Origin: Nocardia vinacea
GTDB lineage: Bacteria > Actinomycetota > Actinomycetes > Mycobacteriales > Mycobacteriaceae
DNA length: 64,000 nucleotides
Reading direction: 5' to 3'
Assembly (NCBI RefSeq): GCF_035920345.1
Contig: NZ_CP109149.1
Location: 3,844,001 to 3,908,000, forward strand
Part shown: piece by piece, positions 52,244 to 59,700 of the stretch
Position numbering within the stretch: the first letter of the stretch is position 1
Layout: each line of letters opens with the position of its first letter
Program-made: the position numbers and the translations under genes
The notes under the pieces: generated by a model
What the model was told of the DNA's origin: nothing
Seen by the model: only the letters and a program-made list of their open reading frames with translations
Databases searched by the model: none

Positions 52244-52502
52244 CAGGCGGGTTGATGACCGAGATTGCTTGAGCACGAGCAATATTCAGTAGCCTGAGGC
52301 TCGGCCGGGAGCGAACGACTTCCGGCCGATCCCAGGAGCGCCCGGCGGCAAGTAACAGCCGGGATACAGATCAGTATCCTCTTTCGCTAAAAAATTCTCT
52401 GTACCGATCTGTATAAATTTCGGCGATTTCCGCCAATCGGGGGTCTTCGCGTGGTTACACTGGCCGCTGAAGTTCGAGTCTCCGAAGTAAGGAGGCGCTG
52501 AA
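52244..52502. promoter_or_regulatory. IclR gene promoter with paired operators
   Basis: This 259-bp region is AT-rich near 52380-52425. Site 1 is the perfect inverted repeat GGATAC-agatca-GTATCC at 52362-52379. Site 2, TGTACCGATCTGTATA at 52401-52416, is the reverse complement of the same core (ATACAGATC-GTA). The two sites suggest autoregulation by the IclR protein. Confidence 0.55.
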
Positions 52503-53396
52503 ATGACCTCGATGTTGAGGATCAGTGAAGCTGCCGACGCCGCAGAGCAGTCTGCGTTATCCCCCTCGCTAGTAGAACGCATGACGTTGATCATGGAATC
52601 GTTCGGGGGCGCACAGACGCGCCTCACGCTGGAGGAGGTCAGCGGCCGGACCAACATACCCCGGTCCTCGACCCATCGCATTCTGAAACATCTCGTTCAG
52701 CTGCGCTGGTTGGAACGCGACGGCCGGGAGTACGGCCTCGGATCCCTGGCATTGGGTCTCGGCGGCCGAGAAGACGGCCACAACGCATTACGCGCCGCGG
52801 CATTCCCGCTGCTGCACGCGCTGGCGGTGCGCACCGAGATGGTCGTACACCTAGCCGTATTGGACGGCACCGATGTCTACTACCTGGATAAATTCGGTGG
52901 CCGGGCCGCGGTCGAAATTCCGTCGCGGGTCGGTGGCCGCGCCCCCGCCCACTGCACGGCCATCGGCAAAAGCATGCTCGCGTGGTTGTCACCCGAGCGG
53001 GTCGATAAACAGTTCAAGGGCGCGATCCAGAAGCGAACCACCCGAAGCATCAGCGATATCGGGATCCTGCACCAGGAATTGAGCCGGATCCGGGCGCGCA
53101 ACGGCCTCGCCTTCGAGCGCGGCGAATGCTATTCGCATATCGCCTGTGTCGGTGCGGCGGTGCGCGGGCCGGACGGGCCGATCGGCGCGATATCCATCGT
53201 CTGCGACGCCCAGGCCGCACTCGAACGACTGGCGCCGCTGGTCGCCAATACCGCGCACGCGATATCGGAGAAATTGTTCGGCGTCGCGCCGCAGCCGGAC
53301 CGGCCACGTCACGTACCGGCCACGCCACGGATCGCCCTGCCCAGCGAAGCGCTCGGCGAACTGGTCGCCATGGGCGAGCGGGGCGCGTGGTTCTGA
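52503..53396 (+). CDS. IclR-family transcriptional regulator
   Basis: A 297-residue IclR protein: helix-turn-helix LEEVSGRTNIPRSSTHRILK (about residues 40-59), then the ligand-binding GAF-like domain with MVVHLAVLDGTDVYYLDKFGG, APAHCTAIGKSMLAWL and AAVRGPDGPIGAISIV. It is a paralogue of the partial gene at 1-410. AAGGAGG lies 8 bp before ATG 52503. It lies 259 bp after the KstD-type gene and is probably the local regulator of cassette B, with its own promoter carrying two repeated sites. Confidence 0.95.
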   Translation: MTSMLRISEAADAAEQSALSPSLVERMTLIMESFGGAQTRLTLEEVSGRTNIPRSSTHRILKHLVQLRWLERDGREYGLGSLALGLGGREDGHNALRAAAFPLLHALAVRTEMVVHLAVLDGTDVYYLDKFGGRAAVEIPSRVGGRAPAHCTAIGKSMLAWLSPERVDKQFKGAIQKRTTRSISDIGILHQELSRIRARNGLAFERGECYSHIACVGAAVRGPDGPIGAISIVCDAQAALERLAPLVANTAHAISEKLFGVAPQPDRPRHVPATPRIALPSEALGELVAMGERGAWF

Positions 53397-53469
53397 AATA
53401 GCGAACAGCAGGTCGATCACGCCCGCATCGTCTTAGCTTCTCGCGACCAACGGAAATTCGGGATCGGCT

Positions 53470-53494
53470 GGCCCCGCACCACCGGTGCGGGGCC
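53470..53494. terminator. hairpin terminator
   Basis: GGCCCCGCACC (53470-53480) pairs with GGTGCGGGGCC (53484-53494), 3-nt loop, between convergent IclR and DoxX genes. Confidence 0.75.
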
Positions 53495-53505
53495 GTCGAA
53501 TTCCC

Positions 53506-54012
53506 TTATTCTGCTTGCGCTTTCGGCCGCCAACTCACGGCGAGCAGAACCGCCGCGCCGCCGACGCCACCGATCACCGCGATGGCCGATCCGAGACCAC
53601 CGTCGAGCGTCGCATCGATGCCGAGCGCGCGATCGAGCGAGGCCTTGCCCGGCCCGATGGCCGCGACACAGGCGGCCACCACAGCAAGCATCAGCACGTA
53701 CTCGTAGCCGTCCTTGAATACGAAGAAGCCGTTCTTCCGATGCGCGATGACTGCGGCCACCGCCATACTGCCGACGATGAACGCCGCCGCGGGCGCGGTG
53801 AGCAGTCCGGCCGCGAAGGCGATTCCGGCCGCCAACTCCCCCGCACCGCTCAATGTCGCATGGACGCGGGGCGGCCGCAGCCCCATCGAGGCGAACCAGC
53901 CCGCCGTACCGGCCACACCACCCGGGCCGAACAGGTGGTTATAGCCGTGCGCGGCCATGGTCAGGCCAGCCACCAGCCGGAGCACCAGGATCGCGGCATC
54001 GATCGTTGTCAT
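53506..54012 (-). CDS. DoxX-family membrane protein
   Basis: A 168-residue protein with about four membrane segments and the DoxX pattern: LVLRLVAGLTMAAHGYNHLFG, GWFASMGLRPPRVHATLSG, GELAAGIAFAAGLL and KNGFFVFKDGYEYVLMLA. DoxX proteins are small quinone-interacting or redox-linked membrane proteins often near oxygenases; the precise reaction is unsettled. It follows a small protein gene by 32 bp. It might link pathway oxidations to the respiratory chain. Confidence 0.88.
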   Translation of the reverse strand: MTTIDAAILVLRLVAGLTMAAHGYNHLFGPGGVAGTAGWFASMGLRPPRVHATLSGAGELAAGIAFAAGLLTAPAAAFIVGSMAVAAVIAHRKNGFFVFKDGYEYVLMLAVVAACVAAIGPGKASLDRALGIDATLDGGLGSAIAVIGGVGGAAVLLAVSWRPKAQAE

Positions 54013-54044
54013 ACGAAAAGAGACTCCTCATTGTCGGGATCCGG

Positions 54045-54308
54045 CTACGAGGTCCACAGCCGCGCACAAGGCAGCGGAAGCAGCCCGTCGTCGAGCTTCG
54101 TATCGATGTCGACGTCCACGCCCAATCCCCGCACGGCCGCCGCGAAACATTCGGCGGCCTCCCGGGCGGCGCGGTACTGCAGCGGGGGGTGCCCGTGAAA
54201 ATGCACTCGGATACGGCACTCGTCACCGCACGGGCGAGACCTCCGCAACGATATCGGGCGCCAGTCGGGCTGACATGCGAGCGCCGTGGGTGAATTGTGT
54301 CGAGCCAT
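54045..54308 (-). CDS. small hypothetical protein upstream of DoxX
   Basis: An 87-residue frame from ATG 54308 (MARHNSPTALACQPDW), with GAGGAC 7 bp upstream. The C-terminal half (REAAECFAAAVRGLGVDVDI) looks like a real alpha/beta segment. No motif is recognised. It lies 32 bp before the DoxX start and is presumably cotranscribed. Confidence 0.5.
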   Translation of the reverse strand: MARHNSPTALACQPDWRPISLRRSRPCGDECRIRVHFHGHPPLQYRAAREAAECFAAAVRGLGVDVDIDTKLDDGLLPLPCARLWTS

Positions 54309-54463
54309 TGTCGTGTCCTCGCCGTGCAACACATCGATGTGTCCGCTCCTCGCACCGGGATGCCAGGCGAATGAGCGACAGCCAGATTCAGTGCACTCAA
54401 TATAGACCTCACGGCAGACCCGAAACACGCGAGTGTGATCCACGCCACAAATGTTTTCGAGGG

Positions 54464-57400
54464 CTACTGCCGACCGGTACCGGCGGGCAGTAACTGCGTC
54501 AGAAATGACAGCGGCGTCCGGCGCAGCCCCGGATCGGTACCGATGAGCGCGACGACGGCGGGCTCGATGGCGGCTCCGGCATCGGCCGCCAACCGCGGCA
54601 AGCCGAGTTCCGCGCACTGCGCCAACACCGGATCCAGCACAGCGATGGCCTCTTCCAAGCGGTCCGCCGTTGCCAGGCAGCACGCCGATAGCAGTCGCGC
54701 CTCCAATAGCGCCCGCGGCCGGCCTTGGCGTTCGAGGCCCCGCACCAACCGCTCGGCCAATACGGTGGCAGTCTCGGTGGCCCCGGCCGAGTGATCCGCC
54801 AGTAGCAGCCGTATTGCCGAATCCCACTGGATTTCCGAGGTGAGAATGGTGATTCCATCGCCTTCGGCGCGGTAGGGCGCGAGCCGCTCGAGTGCCGCCG
54901 CCTCGTCCGCAGCGATGGGCAGGCCGAGGCGGATTCGCTCGTTGACGATGCGGGCGGCCAAGCGGGGCAGCGCGAGATTGCGGGCCATCTTCGCGCCCTC
55001 GGCAAGTCGCTCCCGCGCCGCCCCGAGATCGCCCCGCAGCGCCGCGATCCGCGCGCCGATTCCATAGGTTGCCGATACGAATTCGACCGCTCCGCCCTCG
55101 GGCCCCGCCTTGACGCTCTCGTCGAGCAGCGCCGCCGCTTCGTCGAGTTCGCCCCGCCAATAACACAGCGCACCGAGCAGTGCGCCCGTCATACGCGTGA
55201 TGTAGGAATGGCGACCGGTTTCCAGTGCCAGTGACCGAGCGGTTTCCAAATGCGTCTGTGCCGCCGCGATATCGAGTTGCTCGAAGGCAGCCACACCGGT
55301 CAAGCCGTAGCTGTGCAGTAAGCCGGTCGGCCCCTTGACCCGGGCCCGATGCGGCGCGACCCACCGCTGCCACCGGTACACCTCGTCGAAGTCGAACCGA
55401 TAGAGCGCGGCCGCCGATCCGACTCCCGCCGCGATGGTCGCGATGAACGGGTCGACTACCGACTCGAGCCGATGCGCGACCAGCTCCGGCATTTCGGCGG
55501 CTCGGTCGGCGGTGAGCCGGCATGCGGCCCGCGCCAGCGCGGCCTCGAGATGGAGATCGGTGACGTCATCCGCATCCGGCCGATCGGCGCCCAGCACCGC
55601 ATCGACCCGATCCAAAGCCGCCTCGGCGGCCACCGGCCGCTGCAGCGATATATTGCCCCAAGCCACGAACAGTTGCAGGCGCGCACTCGATACCGCGACC
55701 GCGGTCGGCAGTTTGGCAACCAGCCCGAGCAGTGTGGCCGTCCGGGCACTCTCCAGCAGTTCCGTCGCGCGCTCCTCGATCAGGCGCAGCGCACCCGCCG
55801 AATCACGGGCGGCCAGTGCGTGATCCACCGCTTCGTTCAACATCGCGTGGTCGGCGAACCAGTCGGCCGCGATGCGGTGCAACCGGACGCATCTGTCGGG
55901 ATCCTGTTCGGCCAGCCTGCGGCGCAGGAAGTCGCCGAACATACGGTGATAGCGGAACCACTCGAAGTCGTCGCCGACATTGTCCCGGAAGTCGACATTG
56001 CGCAGAAACAGATCTCGAGCCTTGACCTGCTGCAACAGCCGTGGAGCCGCCGGGCCGGACAGCGCCTCGGCCAGTCCGGCGCAGATCTTCTCGGTGATCG
56101 AGGTCGCCAGCAGAAAGTCCAGCAGGTCCGGATCGAGAGTGTCGAGCACGTTTTCGACGAGATACTCGCCGATCGCCTCATGCCGGCCCGACAGTTGATC
56201 GATGAACCCGGCGGGATCACTGCTGCCGCGCAGCGACAGTGAAGCGAGTTGCAGTGCCGCGATCCAGCCTTCGGTCGAGTCGAGCAGTTCGGCGACCTGC
56301 GATCTGCCCAGCGTCAGGCGATTGATGTCGAGCAGGAACGCCGTCGATTCGGCATCATCGAATCGCAAGTCGTCGGAATCTATTTCGACCAGTTCGTCGC
56401 CGACGCGCATCCGGCTGAGCGGCAATCCCGCACGCGTTCGGCCGGTGACGATCACCCGCAGGTGATGACATCCGTTGTCCAGCAGGAATTCCATGGCGGC
56501 GCGGGTACCGGCATCGGTGACGAGGTGCCAGTCGTCGATGACGACGGCTAGCGGCGCACCGCTGTCGTGCACTTCATCGATGAGCGATGCCAGCACGTAT
56601 CGAGTGGCATCGCTGGAATGCTCCTCCAGCATGGTGACGAGCCCGCCGGCCAGATCCTGGCGAGCCCGGCGAATCGCCTCGACCAGGTGGGCGAGGAACC
56701 AGACGACATTGTTGTCGTCGTGGTCGATCGTCAACCACGCGACCGACATCCCTTGTGCAGTAAGAACATCGCGCCACTGCGCAGCCAGTGTGCTCTTGCC
56801 GAAGCCCGGCGGCGCGTGGATGAGCAGCAGTCGGCGATTGCCGCCCTCCTGCAGTTTGCGCAGCAGCCGCGGCCGGTCCACCAGGGGGCGGGCCGAGGTC
56901 GGCGGACGATATTTGGTCGACGCGACCGGCGGTGGCGCGGTGGTCCGTGGTCCGGTCCCCCGCTGTGCGGGCACCATTATCGGCCCGGACCGCGGTTCGT
57001 GCGCGTCGGCGGGCACCGCCATGGCGTCCACATCGAGCCCGCAATTGCGTTGGACATCGCGCAGCAGATATCCGAATTCGACTGCCGTACGCGGCCTTCG
57101 GTCCGGATCGGTGGCCATCGCGGCTTCGATCGCGGCGCGGAGTTCGGCGGGGACATCCACTTCGCCCAGGTCGGGCCCGGGTGTCGAGGTGACTCGAACG
57201 AAATGCGCGAGCACGGCCTCACCCGTCTGGCGTTCGACGGCCGCGTGCCCGGTCAGCAGGCAGAACATGGTAGCGCCGAGGCCGTAAACGTCCGAAGCCG
57301 CGCTCGGCGGCGCACCCCGCAGCACCTCCGGTGCGATGAATGCCGGTGTGCCGGTGATGCGTCCGGCGGAGGTCTCGAATCCCCCGCCGATATGCGCGAT

Positions 57401-57907
57401 GCCGAAGTCCGCCAGTTGCGGCTCCCCGTAATCGGTCACCAGAATGTTCGCGGGCTTCACATCCCGGTGCAGTGTGCCCCTCGCGTGCGCCGCGGCGAGC
57501 GCCCCGGCGATCTTCACCCCGATCGACAGCAACTCCTGCCACGGCAGCGGCCCCGTCGCGCGCAATCGCGCATCCAGCGACCCGCGCGAATGGAAGGGCA
57601 TGACAATGAACGGACGGCCGTCGGCGGTCACATCGGCTTGATGAATCGCAACGATATTGGGGTGACCCGAGAGTCGGCCGAGCGCGTGCTGCTCCCGGAC
57701 GAACCGCTCCCGTTCGTCACCGCTGATCTCCGAGGTCAGCACCTTGACCGCGACAGTGCGATCGAGCGAGGGCTCCAGACACCGATAGACGACGCCGAAA
57801 CCCCCACGACCGATCTCCTCGGCATCCTCGAATCCGGCGGCGGTCAGTTCCGCGGCGATTCCGAACCGGATATCGCGCTGGGTATGTTCGTTCTCGTGGT
57901 CGGGCAT
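54464..57907 (-). CDS. PknK-like Ser/Thr protein kinase fused to STAND/MalT-type ATPase
   Basis: A 1147-residue protein. The N-terminal kinase (residues about 18-280) has EIGRGGFGVVYRCLE, VAVKVL, the catalytic loop HRDVKPANILV and DFGIAHIGG, with the APE-like APEVLRG. A Pro-rich linker leads to a MalT/LuxR-type NTPase (from about 335): Walker A HAPPGFGKSTLAAQW, Walker B VVIDDWHLV. A TPR-like helical repeat region follows to the end. No C-terminal LuxR helix-turn-helix is visible. The layout resembles M. tuberculosis PknK, which controls transcription near virS. It is divergent from mftA across 300 bp with an operator-like site. Confidence 0.92.
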   Translation of the reverse strand: MPDHENEHTQRDIRFGIAAELTAAGFEDAEEIGRGGFGVVYRCLEPSLDRTVAVKVLTSEISGDERERFVREQHALGRLSGHPNIVAIHQADVTADGRPFIVMPFHSRGSLDARLRATGPLPWQELLSIGVKIAGALAAAHARGTLHRDVKPANILVTDYGEPQLADFGIAHIGGGFETSAGRITGTPAFIAPEVLRGAPPSAASDVYGLGATMFCLLTGHAAVERQTGEAVLAHFVRVTSTPGPDLGEVDVPAELRAAIEAAMATDPDRRPRTAVEFGYLLRDVQRNCGLDVDAMAVPADAHEPRSGPIMVPAQRGTGPRTTAPPPVASTKYRPPTSARPLVDRPRLLRKLQEGGNRRLLLIHAPPGFGKSTLAAQWRDVLTAQGMSVAWLTIDHDDNNVVWFLAHLVEAIRRARQDLAGGLVTMLEEHSSDATRYVLASLIDEVHDSGAPLAVVIDDWHLVTDAGTRAAMEFLLDNGCHHLRVIVTGRTRAGLPLSRMRVGDELVEIDSDDLRFDDAESTAFLLDINRLTLGRSQVAELLDSTEGWIAALQLASLSLRGSSDPAGFIDQLSGRHEAIGEYLVENVLDTLDPDLLDFLLATSITEKICAGLAEALSGPAAPRLLQQVKARDLFLRNVDFRDNVGDDFEWFRYHRMFGDFLRRRLAEQDPDRCVRLHRIAADWFADHAMLNEAVDHALAARDSAGALRLIEERATELLESARTATLLGLVAKLPTAVAVSSARLQLFVAWGNISLQRPVAAEAALDRVDAVLGADRPDADDVTDLHLEAALARAACRLTADRAAEMPELVAHRLESVVDPFIATIAAGVGSAAALYRFDFDEVYRWQRWVAPHRARVKGPTGLLHSYGLTGVAAFEQLDIAAAQTHLETARSLALETGRHSYITRMTGALLGALCYWRGELDEAAALLDESVKAGPEGGAVEFVSATYGIGARIAALRGDLGAARERLAEGAKMARNLALPRLAARIVNERIRLGLPIAADEAAALERLAPYRAEGDGITILTSEIQWDSAIRLLLADHSAGATETATVLAERLVRGLERQGRPRALLEARLLSACCLATADRLEEAIAVLDPVLAQCAELGLPRLAADAGAAIEPAVVALIGTDPGLRRTPLSFLTQLLPAGTGRQ

Positions 57908-58207
57908 GGCGAATCGGCTAATCGACTGGTGTCGATCTGCGCGAATCCCCGAAGCCGCTATGTCCGACCATGTGATCACCTCTCGAGGCAGAACCGCCGA
58001 CCCCGACCTGCCGATCATAGTCGGGAAAGCCGAGCTCCGGTGGGGTTGCCGAGGCAGTGCCGGGATTCCGGAAAGCCGTTGCGGGCGCGATCTCCAGGCA
58101 CTCGAGATCGTTCCGCTCACCGGGATCCGACAGACGCAGTCGCCGGGCGCTCGCTATCGTCCAATATTCGTCATCAACTGACGAAATCCATCGGCAAGGA
58201 GTACCGG
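57908..58207. promoter_or_regulatory. divergent promoter region, PknK-like gene and mftA
   Basis: This 300-bp region holds TTCCGC-TCA-CCGGGA at 58111-58125 (same set as cassettes A and B), the 8-bp palindrome TTCCGGAA at 58066-58073, and an inverted repeat TTCGTCA-tcaac-TGACGAA at 58167-58185 just before the mftA ribosome-binding site (AAGGAG, 58196-58201). The last could form a leader hairpin or an operator. Confidence 0.6.
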
Positions 58208-58306
58208 ATGTGCGAGGAACAGGGCATTGCGCACGAGTCCGACCTGGTGATCGCTGACTTGCTGGTGGAAGAGGTCTCGATCGACGGTATGTGCGGCGTC
58301 TACTGA
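58208..58306 (+). CDS. mftA: mycofactocin precursor peptide MftA
   Basis: A 32-residue peptide whose C-terminus is EEVSIDGMCGVY. That ending is the hallmark of MftA: the radical SAM enzyme MftC acts on the last Val-Tyr, which become the redox cofactor mycofactocin. The N-terminal part (MCEEQGIAHESD) is acidic and variable, as in known MftAs of about 30 residues. AAGGAG 6 bp upstream of ATG supports the start. No mftB, mftC, mftD, mftE or mftF is adjacent. The gene overlaps the 3' end of the convergent amidohydrolase by 7 bp. It sits downstream of an operator-like site shared with catabolic cassettes. Confidence 0.93.
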   Translation: MCEEQGIAHESDLVIADLLVEEVSIDGMCGVY

Positions 58307-59685
58307 CGCGAATACACCAGGTCACCGGCCACGATGGTCGCCGCGACGATCTCGGCATCGAGTCGATGGGCGGCCTCGTCCGGCGTTACCGACAGCAGTG
58401 TCAGGTCGGCGACCGCGCCCGGTGTGATCCAGCGCGCCGCCGCCGGACTGTCGGGTGCGCCGAAGAACAGTGACAGCGCTTTTGGGACCGACACCGCTTC
58501 CGCGGCATGGAATTCCGTCGGCCTATGTACCGCGGCACGCACGACCGACCACGGATCGGGTGCACCGAATGGCGCATCGGACCCGGCTGCGACACCCACC
58601 CCGGCATCGACGAGTGAACGCAGCCGCCACAGATCGGGCAGATCCGCCGCGGGCACCTCGTCTCGGTACTGCTCGGCTCGTTCGACCACGAAATGCGGTT
58701 GGGTGACGACCGAAACCCGCTGTCTGCGTAACCAATCCAGCGATTCGTGCGGTATCACCGCACCGTGTTCGATCCGATCCCCCGCTCGCACACCGGCCAG
58801 GTCCAGTGCGGCCATGGTCAAGATGAACTGCACCCGCGTGACGCAGTGCACCGCGACGGCCCGGCTTGCCGCGTGAATCGCGCGCAGCCGGTCGGCGAAT
58901 TCGTCGAAGGGGGGCAGATCGAAATCGTCGAGCACGATCTTGGTAGGGCCCAACGTGAAACGTGCGCCGTCGGGCTGCGACACCTCGGGGGGCGCCATGC
59001 AGTGCACCCGCTGCACGATCCGCCCGGTTTCGACCGTCTCGGCCAGTTGGTCGATATCGGCTTGCGCGAGTCCCGGGGTCGCGTCGGTGAATCCGGTGAT
59101 GCCCATTGCCGCTGCGGCGGCACTCACTGCGGCCAGATCCGTTGTGCGCGAGTCGACTCGCTCCCCCATCCAGGAGTCCATCCGGCGCAGCCGCCCGGTC
59201 GGCCGCCCGGTCTCGTCGCGTTCCACACCCGGCGCGTCATTGCTGTCCAGACCGACCAGCTCGCATGCCATCGAGTTGAGCTGCCACAGCACACCGGTGC
59301 GGTGCTGCACGCGCACGGGACGGTGCGGGAGCATCCGGTCCAGCACCGCACGATCGAGGGGTCCGGCTACCGACTCGTGGTATCCGGTGCCGCGAATCCA
59401 CTTGCCAGGCAGCAGCTTTCGATCGGCCTCCTGTAGTCGCGCCGCGAACTCGGTTGCGGTGCGCACATGCGGCGGGCCCAGTGGAACAGATTCGTAGGTC
59501 GCCGCGAGTGAACGCAGGTGGATGTGGTGGTCGTGCAGTCCGGGCAGCAACCAGCCACCGCCCGCGTAGATCTCGTCCTCGCCCGGCAGGCGACCCAAAC
59601 CGGTTGCGCATTCGGTGATGACACCGCCGTGGATGCGCACGTCCATCCGGCCAGCACCGAAGACCTCGGCATCACGAATCAACAT
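58300..59685 (-). CDS. amidohydrolase (YtcJ-like metal-dependent hydrolase)
   Basis: A 461-residue amidohydrolase-superfamily protein. Metal ligand motifs: LPGLHDHHIHLRS with H-x-H, a later AVAVHCVTR, IEHGAVI and VAAGSDAPFGAPDPW with the catalytic Asp; the C-terminus rejoins the beta-sandwich (AVADLTLLSVTPDEAA). YtcJ-type members hydrolyse N-acyl or other amide bonds of diverse compounds. ATG 59685 is used; the ORF could extend three codons. It lies 15 bp after the CoA transferase, so it is cotranscribed with it. Substrate unknown. Confidence 0.87.
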   Translation of the reverse strand: MLIRDAEVFGAGRMDVRIHGGVITECATGLGRLPGEDEIYAGGGWLLPGLHDHHIHLRSLAATYESVPLGPPHVRTATEFAARLQEADRKLLPGKWIRGTGYHESVAGPLDRAVLDRMLPHRPVRVQHRTGVLWQLNSMACELVGLDSNDAPGVERDETGRPTGRLRRMDSWMGERVDSRTTDLAAVSAAAAAMGITGFTDATPGLAQADIDQLAETVETGRIVQRVHCMAPPEVSQPDGARFTLGPTKIVLDDFDLPPFDEFADRLRAIHAASRAVAVHCVTRVQFILTMAALDLAGVRAGDRIEHGAVIPHESLDWLRRQRVSVVTQPHFVVERAEQYRDEVPAADLPDLWRLRSLVDAGVGVAAGSDAPFGAPDPWSVVRAAVHRPTEFHAAEAVSVPKALSLFFGAPDSPAAARWITPGAVADLTLLSVTPDEAAHRLDAEIVAATIVAGDLVYSRQ

Positions 59686-59700
59686 GAGGCACAACTCGTT

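Noticed and set aside
50393..52282. Long minus-strand extension of the cassette B dioxygenase (963 codons)
   Set aside because: It is antisense to the KstD-type gene; family similarity and ribosome-binding site place the start at 50392.
54464..57907. LuxR/LAL DNA-binding regulator
   Set aside because: The STAND ATPase and repeats are present but I see no C-terminal helix-turn-helix; the N-terminal kinase points to a PknK-like protein.
58208..58306. Bacteriocin or other ribosomally made peptide
   Set aside because: The IDGMCGVY ending is specific to MftA; no lanthipeptide, lasso or export genes are beside it.
56567..58306. 579-codon plus-strand frame ending in the MftA sequence
   Set aside because: Apart from the last 33 codons it is antisense to the kinase gene; the ribosome-binding site sits right before ATG 58208.
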